This document shows positions 53,052 to 63,205 of a DNA stretch of 64,000 nucleotides, piece by piece. The DNA comes from Polycladospora coralii (GTDB lineage: Bacteria; Bacillota; Bacilli; Thermoactinomycetales; Thermoactinomycetaceae), in assembly GCF_014773435.2 (NCBI RefSeq), contig NZ_JACXAG020000009.1:21720-85719 (forward strand). Reading direction: 5' to 3'. The notes beneath the pieces are model-generated. The model worked only from the letters and a program-made list of their open reading frames with translations, was not told the DNA's origin and made no database searches. Numbering within the stretch: position 1 is the stretch's first letter; every line of letters begins with the position of its first letter. Made by a program: the position numbers and the translations under genes.

Positions 53052-55175
53052 TTATTCTACTCCAAAGTAATACGGTATACGCATATTATTTTTTCGTTTA
53101 CCATCTGGAGTAGCCGTAATGTAACCCGCATAACCACCCGGCTCATTAAAGCGACCATACGCAGTCACTTCAAATGTTTTGGTTTCTCCTTTCTTCACTT
53201 TAAATTTTGTCTTACTTAGCTTCAAGGTTTTGTTATCTGTACTTAGTTTGTAAGTTATTTTTTTATTCGTCGGATTTTTCAAGGTTACTTTTATCGTTTT
53301 GAATGTCCCTCGATCATCCGTTTTCAACGTCCCAAAGCTAAGGCTAGCTGGATTTGCCAATGCATAAGGTGCATCTGCACGCCCAACATTGATAATACCT
53401 GCTCCAACTTCTAACGGATTCGGATCACTCTTAGGATTTTTTGCCGTCGCCATTAATGATGATTTTACATCTTGTGGTGTCCAGTCTGGATGAGATTGTA
53501 ACAATAACGCTGCCGCACCCGCTACATGTGGTGCTGACATAGACGTTCCGTTGTAAGAGGATAGACCACCACCCACAATACTTGAATACACGTTAACTCC
53601 TACAGCGGCTACGTCTGGTTTTAGCGTTCCATTAATTGTTGGCCCACGTGATGAGAAGTTGGCAATTAAACTGTGATTAGGAGTCGTAAATTCACGATCA
53701 CTACCTGGTTCGAAGGATGCAGAGCGATTATTACCACCTAAGATCCACGCACCGTCCTCATCTTTTAACATCACCATCGGAATGGAAACGCTTTCTTCTA
53801 CAGACATTGAACTTGGATCTCCTGGGCTATTATTAATCAAGATTACGCCAAGGGCACCTTTCGCCTGGGCATTCATTCCTTTCTGTGTAAATGCACATGT
53901 ACCTCTCTTTAAGACAGCTATCTTACCTGTTAGATCTTGACTAATCGCTTCACATCCCAAGCCGTCATTTTCTGTAACGATGGCAAGGTCTGCTGAAAAG
54001 GCTTCATCCACTTTTGCACCTGGATCTGCTGATCCTACAGGTAAAATACGCTCTTCACCATCTACAGTTATCGCGATAGACTTGCCAAAGAAATGGGCAT
54101 TGGAAACCGCACCAACGGTAATCGCATTCTCGGCAATACCTGGCGAACCGATGGTTTGTGGGCCCGGTCCAGAGTTACCAGCTGAGATGACCATTGTCAT
54201 TCCAGCATCACTAGCAGCATTCACGACTTCTACTAATAAATCAAACCCAGTGGACGCGGGTCCTCCTAAACTTAAGTTCGCCACATCCATACCATCGTTT
54301 ACAGCATCTTCAATCGCTTGTGCGATATGAATGCTTTCAGCACTACAATCTTCACATGGGAACACATTATAGTTTCCTAAGTATGCCTTTGGAGCAACCC
54401 CACTTAATTTGCTCTCAGCTAAACCTGATGGGTCTTTGTAATTTTTAATGCCAGCAACAGTCCCTGCCACGTGTGTACCATGTGAACCAATTGCCTCAGG
54501 GGATACTTCTTGCTCACCGCTATATACTTTCGCAACAATCACTTTATTACTGGTGTATTTAAGCCATTCATCATTTTGTGACTTAGGAAATCCAGCAGGT
54601 ATGGGTAAGGAGTTATCCGTTAGGTAGGGGTGATTTTGATCGATTCCACTATCAATAATCGCTACCTTTACGCCTTCACCATTGTAACCTTTTTTCCAAA
54701 GCGGTTTATCATTAATAATACTGTGACTTCTATTCATCAGTGGACGATATTGTTTACTTTCAACAACCTGCTTGACACCTGGTGCACGCTGTAAAGCTTT
54801 CGCTTCATTAGGTGTCGCTTTTATAGCAACTCCGTTAAATGCTAACTCGTATTCAGCTTCAATTTTAGCGCCTTTTACTTTTTGTCCCATCCAATTTTTG
54901 AGGTTTGCACGTTTTGCACGCAAGTGCTGGCGATAGCTTTGAACTTTACTACTTTTTACATCTAATTTTTCATTGGCTGCTGCTTTGGTAGATTGAAAAC
55001 CTTTGATCCCACCATCATAAGATGCTACTGGTTTTTCATCCATTTGTACAAAGTAGTACTTACTATCAGTAGGTTTGGCCTCTTTCGATGGCGACGCCCC
55101 TACGAGCGAAAAGCCCGAGAAAGTAAGTACAGTTGCTAAGAGTAATGCCAAATGAAATCTCCACTGTTTTAACAT
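53052..55175 (-). CDS. secreted subtilisin-like serine protease (Vpr-like)
   Basis: This 707-residue preproprotein has a signal peptide (LALLLATVLTFSGFSLVG), an I9 propeptide (about 40-145) and an S8 catalytic domain. Catalytic residues are Asp in IDSGIDQNHP, His in GSHGTHVAGT, Asn in ISAGNSGPG and Ser in NGTSMSAPHVAGA. A PA domain (about 380-470; LVTENDGLGCEAI to VILINNSPGD) is inserted, as in Bacillus Vpr. A C-terminal beta-sandwich of ~110 residues ends the protein. It acts outside the cell. Confidence 0.92.
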   Translation of the reverse strand: MLKQWRFHLALLLATVLTFSGFSLVGASPSKEAKPTDSKYYFVQMDEKPVASYDGGIKGFQSTKAAANEKLDVKSSKVQSYRQHLRAKRANLKNWMGQKVKGAKIEAEYELAFNGVAIKATPNEAKALQRAPGVKQVVESKQYRPLMNRSHSIINDKPLWKKGYNGEGVKVAIIDSGIDQNHPYLTDNSLPIPAGFPKSQNDEWLKYTSNKVIVAKVYSGEQEVSPEAIGSHGTHVAGTVAGIKNYKDPSGLAESKLSGVAPKAYLGNYNVFPCEDCSAESIHIAQAIEDAVNDGMDVANLSLGGPASTGFDLLVEVVNAASDAGMTMVISAGNSGPGPQTIGSPGIAENAITVGAVSNAHFFGKSIAITVDGEERILPVGSADPGAKVDEAFSADLAIVTENDGLGCEAISQDLTGKIAVLKRGTCAFTQKGMNAQAKGALGVILINNSPGDPSSMSVEESVSIPMVMLKDEDGAWILGGNNRSASFEPGSDREFTTPNHSLIANFSSRGPTINGTLKPDVAAVGVNVYSSIVGGGLSSYNGTSMSAPHVAGAAALLLQSHPDWTPQDVKSSLMATAKNPKSDPNPLEVGAGIINVGRADAPYALANPASLSFGTLKTDDRGTFKTIKVTLKNPTNKKITYKLSTDNKTLKLSKTKFKVKKGETKTFEVTAYGRFNEPGGYAGYITATPDGKRKNNMRIPYYFGVE

Positions 55176-55323
55176 ATTCTTCCTCCTTCAGGTAATGAGA
55201 CAAATAAAAGAAAATACAGTATATAAATTACGACAAAGTTCTTTTTATTCCTTCTTTTTGTACAATTTATATTTAATTGATTATTTTTTATATTAATAGA
55301 TTTCTATCATTCGTTTCATAAAT

Positions 55324-55361
55324 AAAAAAAGTTACTACTAATTAATCAGTAGTAACTTTTT

Positions 55362-55362
<1 letters not shown>
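55324..55362 (-). terminator. terminator of the tRNA cluster
   Basis: AGTTACTACT and AGTAGTAACT form the stem, with T-runs on both sides. On minus it follows the last tRNA-Arg directly. Confidence 0.85.
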
Positions 55363-55438
<76 letters not shown>

Positions 55439-55460
55439 GTATTCATATATTGGTAAAAGA

Positions 55461-55537
<77 letters not shown>

Positions 55538-55559
55538 GTATTCATATATTGGTGAAGGA

Positions 55560-55636
<77 letters not shown>

Positions 55637-55658
55637 GTATTCATATGTTGGTAAAAGA

Positions 55659-55735
<77 letters not shown>

Positions 55736-55799
55736 ATATTCATGTCAGTGTTAAGTATGCTATCATATTATCATAATTAAGTCAAGCTATATTGATCAT

Positions 55800-55839
55800 G
55801 TAAGATGCGCTTTTCACCAAAGTGAAAAGCGCATCTTAC
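55800..55839. repeat. 18-bp perfect inverted repeat between tRNA-Cys and tRNA-Arg
   Basis: GTAAGATGCGCTTTTCAC (55800-55817) and its complement (55822-55839) with a CAAA loop. There is no T-tract after it on minus, so it may be a processing hairpin or a weak terminator. Confidence 0.75.
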
Positions 55840-55846
55840 AATCATT

Positions 55847-55920
<74 letters not shown>

Positions 55921-55982
55921 ATGAACAATGAATGAAACGCTCACAAGTTACAAACAATACCATTAAAGAAGGAGGTTTTATA

Positions 55983-56399
55983 ATGATCTCTATTCAGTCA
56001 TCTATTATAGGATACCACAATTCCTTTCAAAGCATCAAAAAGTTATTAGATACTGAAGGATTTACATTAGGTAGCGGTTATACCTATGAACACGGTTATT
56101 TTGATAAACCACTTGATTGGGAAGCCATACATGGTTATCGTTATTACTTACGCATTCCTATTCATTCCATTGATGGAAATGATATTGACCAACCCCATAC
56201 ACAGATCGAATTAGGTAAACCATTTGTCATCAAACATGAATTTAGAACAAATACCAATGATCCCAGCGCTGATATCGGTGTGTTCACTAGCTTAATCAAT
56301 CAATTCACAACACCCATCCCGGCTGAAAACCATCCAATCGATGTGAAATGGATTCAAAGAGCAAAAAAAATACTCCATAAAATCGAGATGCACATTTAA
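55983..56399 (+). CDS. YugN-like family protein
   Basis: This 138-residue protein starts at the ATG at 55983 behind GGAGG. It reads MISIQSSIIGYHNSFQSIKK, then YFDKPLDWEAIHGYRYYLRI, resembling the small YugN family of Bacilli, whose role is unknown. It is antisense to, and embedded between, two tRNA groups, with no spare room for other genes. The upstream frame extension overlaps nothing useful. Confidence 0.75.
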   Translation: MISIQSSIIGYHNSFQSIKKLLDTEGFTLGSGYTYEHGYFDKPLDWEAIHGYRYYLRIPIHSIDGNDIDQPHTQIELGKPFVIKHEFRTNTNDPSADIGVFTSLINQFTTPIPAENHPIDVKWIQRAKKILHKIEMHI

Positions 56400-56400
56400 A

Positions 56401-56474
56401 TGGCAGGGGCAGTAGGAATCGAACCCACACTGGAGGTTTTGGAGACCTCTGTTCTACCGTTAAACTATGCCCCT
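56401..56474 (-). tRNA. tRNA-Trp(CCA)
   Basis: A 74-nt cloverleaf starting AGGGGCATAG. Anticodon loop CTCCAAA gives CCA; encoded 3' CCA. Nearly the same as the B. subtilis tRNA-Trp as I recall it. Confidence 0.93.
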
Positions 56475-56479
56475 AAACA

Positions 56480-56555
<76 letters not shown>

Positions 56556-56591
56556 ATATTTATTTTTTACGATATGCACCAATTTGAAGAA

Positions 56592-56667
<76 letters not shown>

Positions 56668-56672
56668 GTACA

Positions 56673-56748
<76 letters not shown>

Positions 56749-56770
56749 AAAACATATGTAGATTTTTATC

Positions 56771-56864
56771 TGGCGGAGAGAGAGGGATTCGAACCCTCGA
56801 GACGGGTTGTGCCCGCCTACACGATTTCCAATCGTGCTCCTTCGGCCAGCTCGGACATCTCTCC
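56771..56864 (-). tRNA. tRNA-Ser(GGA)
   Basis: A 94-nt class II tRNA with a long variable arm; anticodon GGA in GATTGGAAATC; encoded CCA. First of the cluster after the promoter. Confidence 0.94.
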
Positions 56865-56907
56865 ATTGTTGTGTCAGTTTGTGTTGCTGTCGTAACTGAC
56901 AAAAACT

Positions 56908-56936
56908 ATAATACAACGCCTTAGAAATAATGTCAA
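56908..56936 (-). promoter_or_regulatory. sigma-A promoter of the tRNA cluster
   Basis: On minus, TTGACA (56936-56931), a 17-base spacer and TATTAT (56913-56908). It lies about 45 bases upstream of tRNA-Ser, a near-consensus promoter for the whole tRNA run. Confidence 0.8.
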
Positions 56937-57136
56937 CAGAATAATTATTGTTTTTATTTTCAGTTTAATATACGATGGTATTTAGGCCTATTCTCCCTCT
57001 TCCCTCGTGATGTAACATGGTTTGCAAGACTTATGTAAGGTTTTCCAAATACTTCTGTATGTTTTTCTTGTTAATATACTTTTCGTATCCACAACGTTTT
57101 CTATAAAACGGTATTCGATAAAGGAGCTGAAACCAA

Positions 57137-58378
57137 TTGTTTAAAGGACGAAAAATTCAGTGGTTATCTGTCATCACCCTTCTTTTGCTCGTAACAGGTT
57201 GTTCCCTATCGGATCCTGTACAACCTGAACTAAAAGCAAACCATTCCTGGCAAGAGATTACAGAACTTGCCGAAACGACACAAGTCAATATGCATATCTG
57301 GGGAGGAAGTGAAGCAGTTAATCGCTATCTCGATGAATGGGTAAAGCCACGCTTAAAGAAAACATACAATATTGACTTAAATCGTGTTCCTATTCAAGAT
57401 ACACAAGATATCTTGCAAAAGCTTCGCATTGAAAAGCAAGCCGGCAAAAAGAGCGGCTCTGTAGATATGATCTGGATTAATGGTGAAAACTTTAAATTAG
57501 CCAAAGAACAACAACTTTTAAGTTCTCCATTTGTATCTAGATTACCCCACTACAATCAATATTATGATCAAACCGCTAAAGATATGATATTCGATTTTGG
57601 TGAACCTACTGAGGGATTAGAAGCGCCATGGGGTAAATCACAATTCGTCTTTTTTTATGATAGCGCGAAAGTGAAAAAGCCACCTCAAACTTTGGCCGAG
57701 TTAAAAGAATGGGTGACCCAAAATCCGGGGAAATTTACTTATCCGGCTCCACCTGATTTTACGGGTAGTGCGTTTATCCGACAAGCCCTCTATGAAACAA
57801 CGGGGAGTTATGAACCTTTCACAGCGGAATTAGATGAAAGTGCGCTTACTCGTTATACCTCGCCCTTGTGGAAAAGTTTAAATGAAATGAAGCCTTTTCT
57901 GTGGCGCGATGGAAAAACCTATCCGGAAAGCATTGCGAAGTTGGATCAACTGTATGCCAATGGTGAAGTATGGTTAACCATGGGATATGATCCAGCTAAA
58001 GCAGCCAATCAAATTCAAAAAGGTCATTTTCCTAAAACAACACGTTCTTTTGTACTCAAAAATGGAACATTGTCCAATACGCACTATTTAGCCATTCCGT
58101 TTAATGCATCCAATGAAGCAGGTGCACTCGTCACGATTAATGAGCTATTATCTCCAGCAGCACAAATGACCAAATACGATCCCAACTATTGGGGGGAAGA
58201 AATGGCACTTGATATTCAAAAGCTGTCAAGTGAAGACCAAAAGCGCTTACGCGAAATCGATCGTGGTCCAGCCGTGCTCCCTTCAGAGGTGCTAGCTAAA
58301 CATCGTGTTCCGGAAACATCAGCAAAGCTAGTCGAACAACTCGAACAAGGTTGGAAAGAACATGTGGCAAAACAGTAA
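57137..58378 (+). CDS. YnjB-like ABC transporter substrate-binding lipoprotein
   Basis: This 413-residue protein has a lipobox (LLLLVTGCS). TTG start behind AAAGGAG. It shows the YnjB pattern: MHIWGGSEAVNRYLDEWVKP, GSVDMIWINGENFKLAK, FDFGEPTEGLEAPWGKSQF, GSAFIRQALYET and a DPNYWGEE C-terminal region. It captures an unknown solute outside the membrane for the permeases encoded next. The next gene overlaps it by 17 bases. Confidence 0.88.
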   Translation: MFKGRKIQWLSVITLLLLVTGCSLSDPVQPELKANHSWQEITELAETTQVNMHIWGGSEAVNRYLDEWVKPRLKKTYNIDLNRVPIQDTQDILQKLRIEKQAGKKSGSVDMIWINGENFKLAKEQQLLSSPFVSRLPHYNQYYDQTAKDMIFDFGEPTEGLEAPWGKSQFVFFYDSAKVKKPPQTLAELKEWVTQNPGKFTYPAPPDFTGSAFIRQALYETTGSYEPFTAELDESALTRYTSPLWKSLNEMKPFLWRDGKTYPESIAKLDQLYANGEVWLTMGYDPAKAANQIQKGHFPKTTRSFVLKNGTLSNTHYLAIPFNASNEAGALVTINELLSPAAQMTKYDPNYWGEEMALDIQKLSSEDQKRLREIDRGPAVLPSEVLAKHRVPETSAKLVEQLEQGWKEHVAKQ

Positions 58379-59228
58379 ACCTTATCTCTTCCTACTCCCT
58401 GCGATCACCATGATCTTTGTTTTATTTGTGATGGGTTTAGGAGAGGGAATTTCACAAAGTTTAGGCGTGTATTCGAGTACGGACAAGCTTCACTTCGCTT
58501 ATTATGTTCAATTATGGTCTGATCCGAATACATGGTCTTCACTCAAATTCACGTTCAAAATCGCCTTTTTATCTACTTTAAGTTCGGGCATATTGGGATT
58601 AATCCTATCGGTCGTGCTTTTACGAACGTCGGATCAAACTCCCCTATTATTTAAAACATTGCAACTGCCCTTACTGTTGCCCCATTTTATTGGCGCATAC
58701 TTTATCGTATTGCTCTGTATGCAAAGTGGTTTTTTGGCACGTATCGCTTATCTACTGGGCTTCATATCTGACCCCAGTCAGTTTCCAATTCTAGTGAACG
58801 ACCACTGGGGTTTAGGAATTATACTTACTTATATTTGGAAAGAAACCCCTTTTATCGCATGGATGCTCTATCCTGTGTTAAAACGAATTCAAAATACGTG
58901 GTGGGATGCGGCGCGCTTAAGCGGTGCCAATCGTTTTCAGTATATGAGAGAGATTGTCCTTCCACTTGTGTTTCCCACTTGGCTCACATCTTGTTTCATT
59001 GTGTTTGCCTTTACTTTTTCTGCATTTGAAATTCCGTATTTACTCGGTGTTTCATACCCACAAGCGCTTCCTGTTCTTTCGTATGAGCTATTTACAAGTG
59101 GTGATTGGGAAAAACGCTCGCTTGCTCTCGCTTTAAGTTTATCTATCGCCTTCATTACGGGTATATTAGGCTTTTTCACCTATATTTTGGGCAAACGAAT
59201 TCGCACACAAAAAGGAGTAGGATGGTAA
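58362..59228 (+). CDS. YnjC-like ABC permease, first subunit
   Basis: This 288-residue permease has about six membrane helices and the ABC-permease EAA loop WWDAARLSGANRFQYMREIVLP. Start ATG with GGAAAG. In E. coli the YnjC permease is a double-length fusion; here the two halves are separate genes. It overlaps the second permease by seven bases. Confidence 0.87.
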   Translation: MWQNSKPYLFLLPAITMIFVLFVMGLGEGISQSLGVYSSTDKLHFAYYVQLWSDPNTWSSLKFTFKIAFLSTLSSGILGLILSVVLLRTSDQTPLLFKTLQLPLLLPHFIGAYFIVLLCMQSGFLARIAYLLGFISDPSQFPILVNDHWGLGIILTYIWKETPFIAWMLYPVLKRIQNTWWDAARLSGANRFQYMREIVLPLVFPTWLTSCFIVFAFTFSAFEIPYLLGVSYPQALPVLSYELFTSGDWEKRSLALALSLSIAFITGILGFFTYILGKRIRTQKGVGW

Positions 59229-60034
59229 TGTTTAAATCACATAAAAGCTGGGCATTGCTTCAGCTATTTCTTTTCATCATCATTCTATTTCCTTTTATTA
59301 TGATGTTGTTATTTAGTTTTTTTACAGGTTGGTCCTGGCCCCATCTCTTTCCACAAACGCTTAATGTAAGTGCTTGGTCTTATCTCTTCTCTGGAAATGC
59401 GGGGGTTCAAGAAGCTATTACCAATAGCCTAGTCATTGCTTTTTCCGCTACAGCGGTCAACCTGTTGCTAGCCCTTCCAGCCGCTCACGCTTTGGCACAG
59501 CACACTTTTGCTGGAAAAAAAATCGTTGAAGCTCTACTGTTTGCTCCCCTTATCATTCCACCTTTTGTGGCCATGATGGGACTACAGATCACACTAATTC
59601 AATGGAACCTAACCGACACACGTCTCGGTGTAACGATTGCACATCTCGTCCCTACCTTTCCCTATTTGTTGCGACCTCTCTATACCAGCTTTACTACATT
59701 AGCAAGCGAATGGAATGCACAAGCCCGTTTACTAGGAGCTAGCCGCTTACAACGGTTTTGGTATGTTTCCCTTCCACATCTGATGCCTGGTATTCTTGCT
59801 GGTGTCATGCTAAGCTTATTGGTCTCTTTTAGTCAGTATTTGATTACGCTTCTTATTGGAGGAGGAGCGATCAAAACGCTACCACTTATTCTCTTCCCTT
59901 ATATCACAAGTGGAGACCTAAGGATGGGGGCTACTTTTTCGATCCTTTTCACAGCTGTTACGCTTTCCATACTTTTCATAGTCGAATGGTGCTTAAAGCG
60001 TTTTTATAAACATCGCCACACGGTTCCTATGTAG
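59222..60034 (+). CDS. YnjC-like ABC permease, second subunit
   Basis: This protein of about 270 residues has six membrane helices. The EAA loop is EWNAQARLLGASRLQRFWYV. Start ATG 59222 or 59228 (GGAG just upstream). It is equivalent to the C-terminal half of YnjC. It pairs with the first permease and the ATPase downstream. Confidence 0.86.
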   Translation: MVMFKSHKSWALLQLFLFIIILFPFIMMLLFSFFTGWSWPHLFPQTLNVSAWSYLFSGNAGVQEAITNSLVIAFSATAVNLLLALPAAHALAQHTFAGKKIVEALLFAPLIIPPFVAMMGLQITLIQWNLTDTRLGVTIAHLVPTFPYLLRPLYTSFTTLASEWNAQARLLGASRLQRFWYVSLPHLMPGILAGVMLSLLVSFSQYLITLLIGGGAIKTLPLILFPYITSGDLRMGATFSILFTAVTLSILFIVEWCLKRFYKHRHTVPM

Positions 60035-60054
60035 ACAAAAAAGGAGAATTAGAG

Positions 60055-61095
60055 GTGTTACATCTAACCAATATCCAAAAAACCTATCCACACTTTCATA
60101 TACACGTGCCAGAGCTCCATGTTTTAAAGGGTGAATTTTTAGCACTGCTCGGATCATCTGGATCTGGCAAAAGCACCTTACTCCGGATCATTGCCGGTTT
60201 ACTTACTCCAGAGCAAGGCACGCTTGTCCTCGATCATCAAACGCTTACGCATATTAAGCCTGAAAAACGGGATATCGCTATGGCTTTTCAACAGCCCCTA
60301 CTCTTCCCTCATCTCAATGTCATAGAGAATATCTCTTTTGGGCTTAAAATGAAGAGAAGAAAGAAAAAAGAGCGGTTGCAACAAGCCACTTCCTACCTCG
60401 AATTAGTGGGATTAGAGGGGTATGAAACCCGGATGCCTCACCAATTAAGCGGTGGCGAACAACAACGTGTTTCCCTAGCTCGTGCGATGATTATGAAACC
60501 GCGCTTGTTACTTATGGATGAGCCTTTTAGTTCAGTCGATCCTAACATTCGCTCTGAATTACAAGAACTTACCCTTCGGTTACATGCTGAACATCATATG
60601 ACTACCATTTTTGTCACTCATGATCATGATGAAGCGTTTCAAATGGCCGATCGGATTGGTATTATGCAAGCTGGAAAGCTGCTCCAAGTCGATACAGCGC
60701 ATCAACTTTACCAAGCACCGCTATCGGTTGATGTCGCTCGCTTTCTAGGTCAAAAAAACATCTGGCAGGGATTCATTCAAGCTGGTAAATTTATAAGCGA
60801 TTTCATTACATTCGATAGGGTGGAGCACCCAACAGGAAAGGGACATCTAATCGCTCCACCCTCAGGCTTCCAACTCTTAAAGCCTACAAATCAAAAAAGC
60901 GAGCATGAAATGGAAGGAACGATTGCTAAAATCTCTGTCCAAAAAGGAAGTTACCGCATTCTGGTTCGCGTTCATGCAGCACAGATCGAAACCACCGTAC
61001 CCTTTGATCCACACATCACTTGGACGCCCAACGAACCCGTCCTGTTACGTTATCAAGCGGATCATTTTACTTGGCTACCGGATCCCCTAGCATAA
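60055..61095 (+). CDS. ABC importer ATPase (YnjD-like, with C-terminal regulatory domain)
   Basis: This 346-residue protein starts GTG behind GGAG. Walker A GSSGSGKST, Q-loop MAFQQPLLFPHLNV, signature LSGGEQQRVSLARAM, Walker B LLMDEPFSSVD and H-loop THDHDEAF. A TOBE-like beta-domain occupies residues ~240-346, which E. coli YnjD lacks as I recall. It drives the YnjBC-like importer. Solute unknown. Confidence 0.88.
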   Translation: MLHLTNIQKTYPHFHIHVPELHVLKGEFLALLGSSGSGKSTLLRIIAGLLTPEQGTLVLDHQTLTHIKPEKRDIAMAFQQPLLFPHLNVIENISFGLKMKRRKKKERLQQATSYLELVGLEGYETRMPHQLSGGEQQRVSLARAMIMKPRLLLMDEPFSSVDPNIRSELQELTLRLHAEHHMTTIFVTHDHDEAFQMADRIGIMQAGKLLQVDTAHQLYQAPLSVDVARFLGQKNIWQGFIQAGKFISDFITFDRVEHPTGKGHLIAPPSGFQLLKPTNQKSEHEMEGTIAKISVQKGSYRILVRVHAAQIETTVPFDPHITWTPNEPVLLRYQADHFTWLPDPLA

Positions 61096-61671
61096 ACTTA
61101 TGTCCGTTCACGCTGAAATTGAAGCGTTCTAAAGTGGATTTACAGCTCTTGCGCAAAACGCTAACCAAAATGTCCATTCAAGGTTGATTATTGATAACAC
61201 GATAACGTTATAGCTCATACGGTAGACCGTAGTGGCAAACGTGTTTACCATATAAGCGCATAGAAATGGAGCAACTACTTGAATCCTTGAAAAACGTAGC
61301 AGGACATGGAGCAAAAGGGTATTGGCCTTCGTTCACTTTTATGATTTCACGAATTTCCCTTTAAAAGTCGGTGACTTCTCGACAAAAAGTGTTTCTCACA
61401 AGAAGTCCATTTCCTGTGAGAAACACTTTTTGGTGTCCCATGCATTTTCTTTTCAAGCTGTGACCAAAATCACATTTCAAATCCTATCCATGTGTTATTT
61501 TAATTTATGTGTTTAGAAAGTTTATATATTGCAATCCGATTCTAATGAAAGGAGAGTACCAATACAGAAATTACTTCTTTTACACCCATTATAATTGCAA
61601 GTGGGTAACTTATTCATGAAATATTCTTAATTTAATGTTTATATTTGATTATATATATGGAGGCAACAACA
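61096..61671. other. gene-poor region after the ABC importer operon
   Basis: About 575 bases. Up to 61320 the sequence has interrupted frames (for example RIEMEQLLESLKNVAGHG) that may be remains of a lost gene, but no family is recognised. A 17-bp hairpin lies at 61384-61431. The last 100 bases are AT-rich promoter-like DNA before the secreted protein gene. Confidence 0.4.
61384..61431. terminator. terminator-like 17-bp hairpin
   Basis: AAAAAGTGTTTCTCACA (61384-61400) and its exact complement (61415-61431), 14-base loop, ending TTTTT on plus. It could end the ABC operon transcript about 300 bases after its last gene, or a small RNA. Confidence 0.6.
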
Positions 61672-62457
61672 ATGAAAAAAATCTTTTCAAAATTTGTTAT
61701 GGTCGTTGCAATGACTGCGCTACTACTCACTAGCGCTGATATGGGCTGGAGCCAAAGTGAAGCGTTAGCTGCAACTGCTTCAAAAGCTACAATTACAAAC
61801 GGTAAGTACACTGCGGGTAGTGGAAAAGTCACATATATCAAAGATAATAAGGTTCGAGTTCGCTATCACAATCAAGGAGAGCGTAGTTTCCGTATCAATG
61901 TATTAGGCCCTGAGTCAGACAATTGGAAGGTCGTCAAAACGCAATATATATATAAAAGCATTAATCCAAAATATTTTGACCTAACCATCCCGAAAAACGG
62001 TGTATATAAAGTTGTAATTGAATGCGTAAAAAGTGGAAGTAAAGTACACCCTCGCTACAATGACTGTAGTGGTTGGGCTTCTATCGATAAAGCACCCACT
62101 TTTACCAAAGCAACGATTGAACCTGGTCAATATGATGCTACGAGTGAAGTCGTCCATTACGACAAAGGAAATATCGTCAGAATAAGCTATGAAAACCCTG
62201 GTACACGTAGTTTTCGTGTGTACTTATCGAAAATAAAGCCCATTTCTGAAAAACCTTTTTATAAACTAGTATCCGTTAAAGATGTATACGTTCCAAGAGG
62301 CACTCCACTTGAATCTTTTAACTTCACCATACCAGAAAACGGGGAATACAAAGTTTTGATTCAATGCGTGCAAAGTAAGCGTAATGTATATCCTCGTAAC
62401 AAAGATTGTAATGGCCGTGGTTACGTAAGGAAAGTAGTGCCACGTATCATTCGCTAA
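61672..62457 (+). CDS. secreted protein with two tandem repeats, unknown function
   Basis: This protein of about 261 residues starts at the ATG at 61672 behind GGAGG. The signal peptide ends near SEALAATA. Two homologous units (about residues 38-135 and 145-250) each read ATI..G.Y, then VR..Y.N.G.RSFR, then FTIPENGEYKVLIQCVQS and a PR..DC.G end. Each has a conserved Cys pair (IECVKS..NDC, IQCVQS..KDC) that may form a disulfide outside the cell. It looks like a duplicated beta-sandwich. Family not recognised. Confidence 0.75.
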   Translation: MKKIFSKFVMVVAMTALLLTSADMGWSQSEALAATASKATITNGKYTAGSGKVTYIKDNKVRVRYHNQGERSFRINVLGPESDNWKVVKTQYIYKSINPKYFDLTIPKNGVYKVVIECVKSGSKVHPRYNDCSGWASIDKAPTFTKATIEPGQYDATSEVVHYDKGNIVRISYENPGTRSFRVYLSKIKPISEKPFYKLVSVKDVYVPRGTPLESFNFTIPENGEYKVLIQCVQSKRNVYPRNKDCNGRGYVRKVVPRIIR

Positions 62458-62621
62458 GTCACGATTTTTTATATTGATCTAGTCCATCTGATGGATAGAT
62501 GCCGAGCAAATTGCACGACATCTGCAAAAATTTCAGCTGAGCTTGCTGAGTATCAGTGAGCTCAGCTTTTCCATTTATGTAGTACCACTAGTTATCCCGT
62601 GACGATAAACATGATATCGTA

Positions 62622-62984
62622 TTACAGATCGATTGTACCGTCAATATGCGTACGGACATTATTATTCATATTTTTGTACATAGCCATCTGACCTTGTCTT
62701 TTAGCCTCTTCTACCTCTTTTTTCTTTATGATTTCATCTACCATCAGATTATGTTTCAGCACTTTGTTCTCCATGGTGATAAAGTCGTAAATGGTGCCCA
62801 CAAGGAAAAAACCCAAAGTAAAAAAATATAATAGCCCCATAAAGATATTTTTCTTGTAGAAATAATGCAGCCCTGCGAGTGGAATTCCCATCAGACAAAG
62901 AAATCCTAATGCACACAGGATTCTCATTTTACCAACATCTAATTTTTTATATAATTTGCCCTTATAAAAAACATGATCGACCAT
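62622..62984 (-). CDS. TM2-domain membrane protein
   Basis: This 120-residue protein starts at ATG behind GGGGGG. A TM2 domain covers residues ~20-72: two helices around GIPLAGLHYFYKKNIFMGLL and FFTLGFFLVGTIYDF. The C-terminal tail is a charged helix (DEIIKKKEVEEAKRQGQ). TM2 proteins are widespread with no clear function. Confidence 0.82.
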   Translation of the reverse strand: MVDHVFYKGKLYKKLDVGKMRILCALGFLCLMGIPLAGLHYFYKKNIFMGLLYFFTLGFFLVGTIYDFITMENKVLKHNLMVDEIIKKKEVEEAKRQGQMAMYKNMNNNVRTHIDGTIDL

Positions 62985-63205
62985 AAAAGCCCCCCTATTT
63001 TATATCAGATTTAAACCCTCATCTATCAAATTGCATTTCTTTTCCTTTTTGATTATATGTGAATGTATGAATTTAATCAAGAAATAACACAAGATCGTAA
63101 ATCGTTCGGTTTATTACAACTCATGTTCATCCTTCACTTACATGCCATGCATATAATCGAAGTAACAACCGATGGCATACATTGGGAAGGGAAAGGAGGA
63201 ATAAG

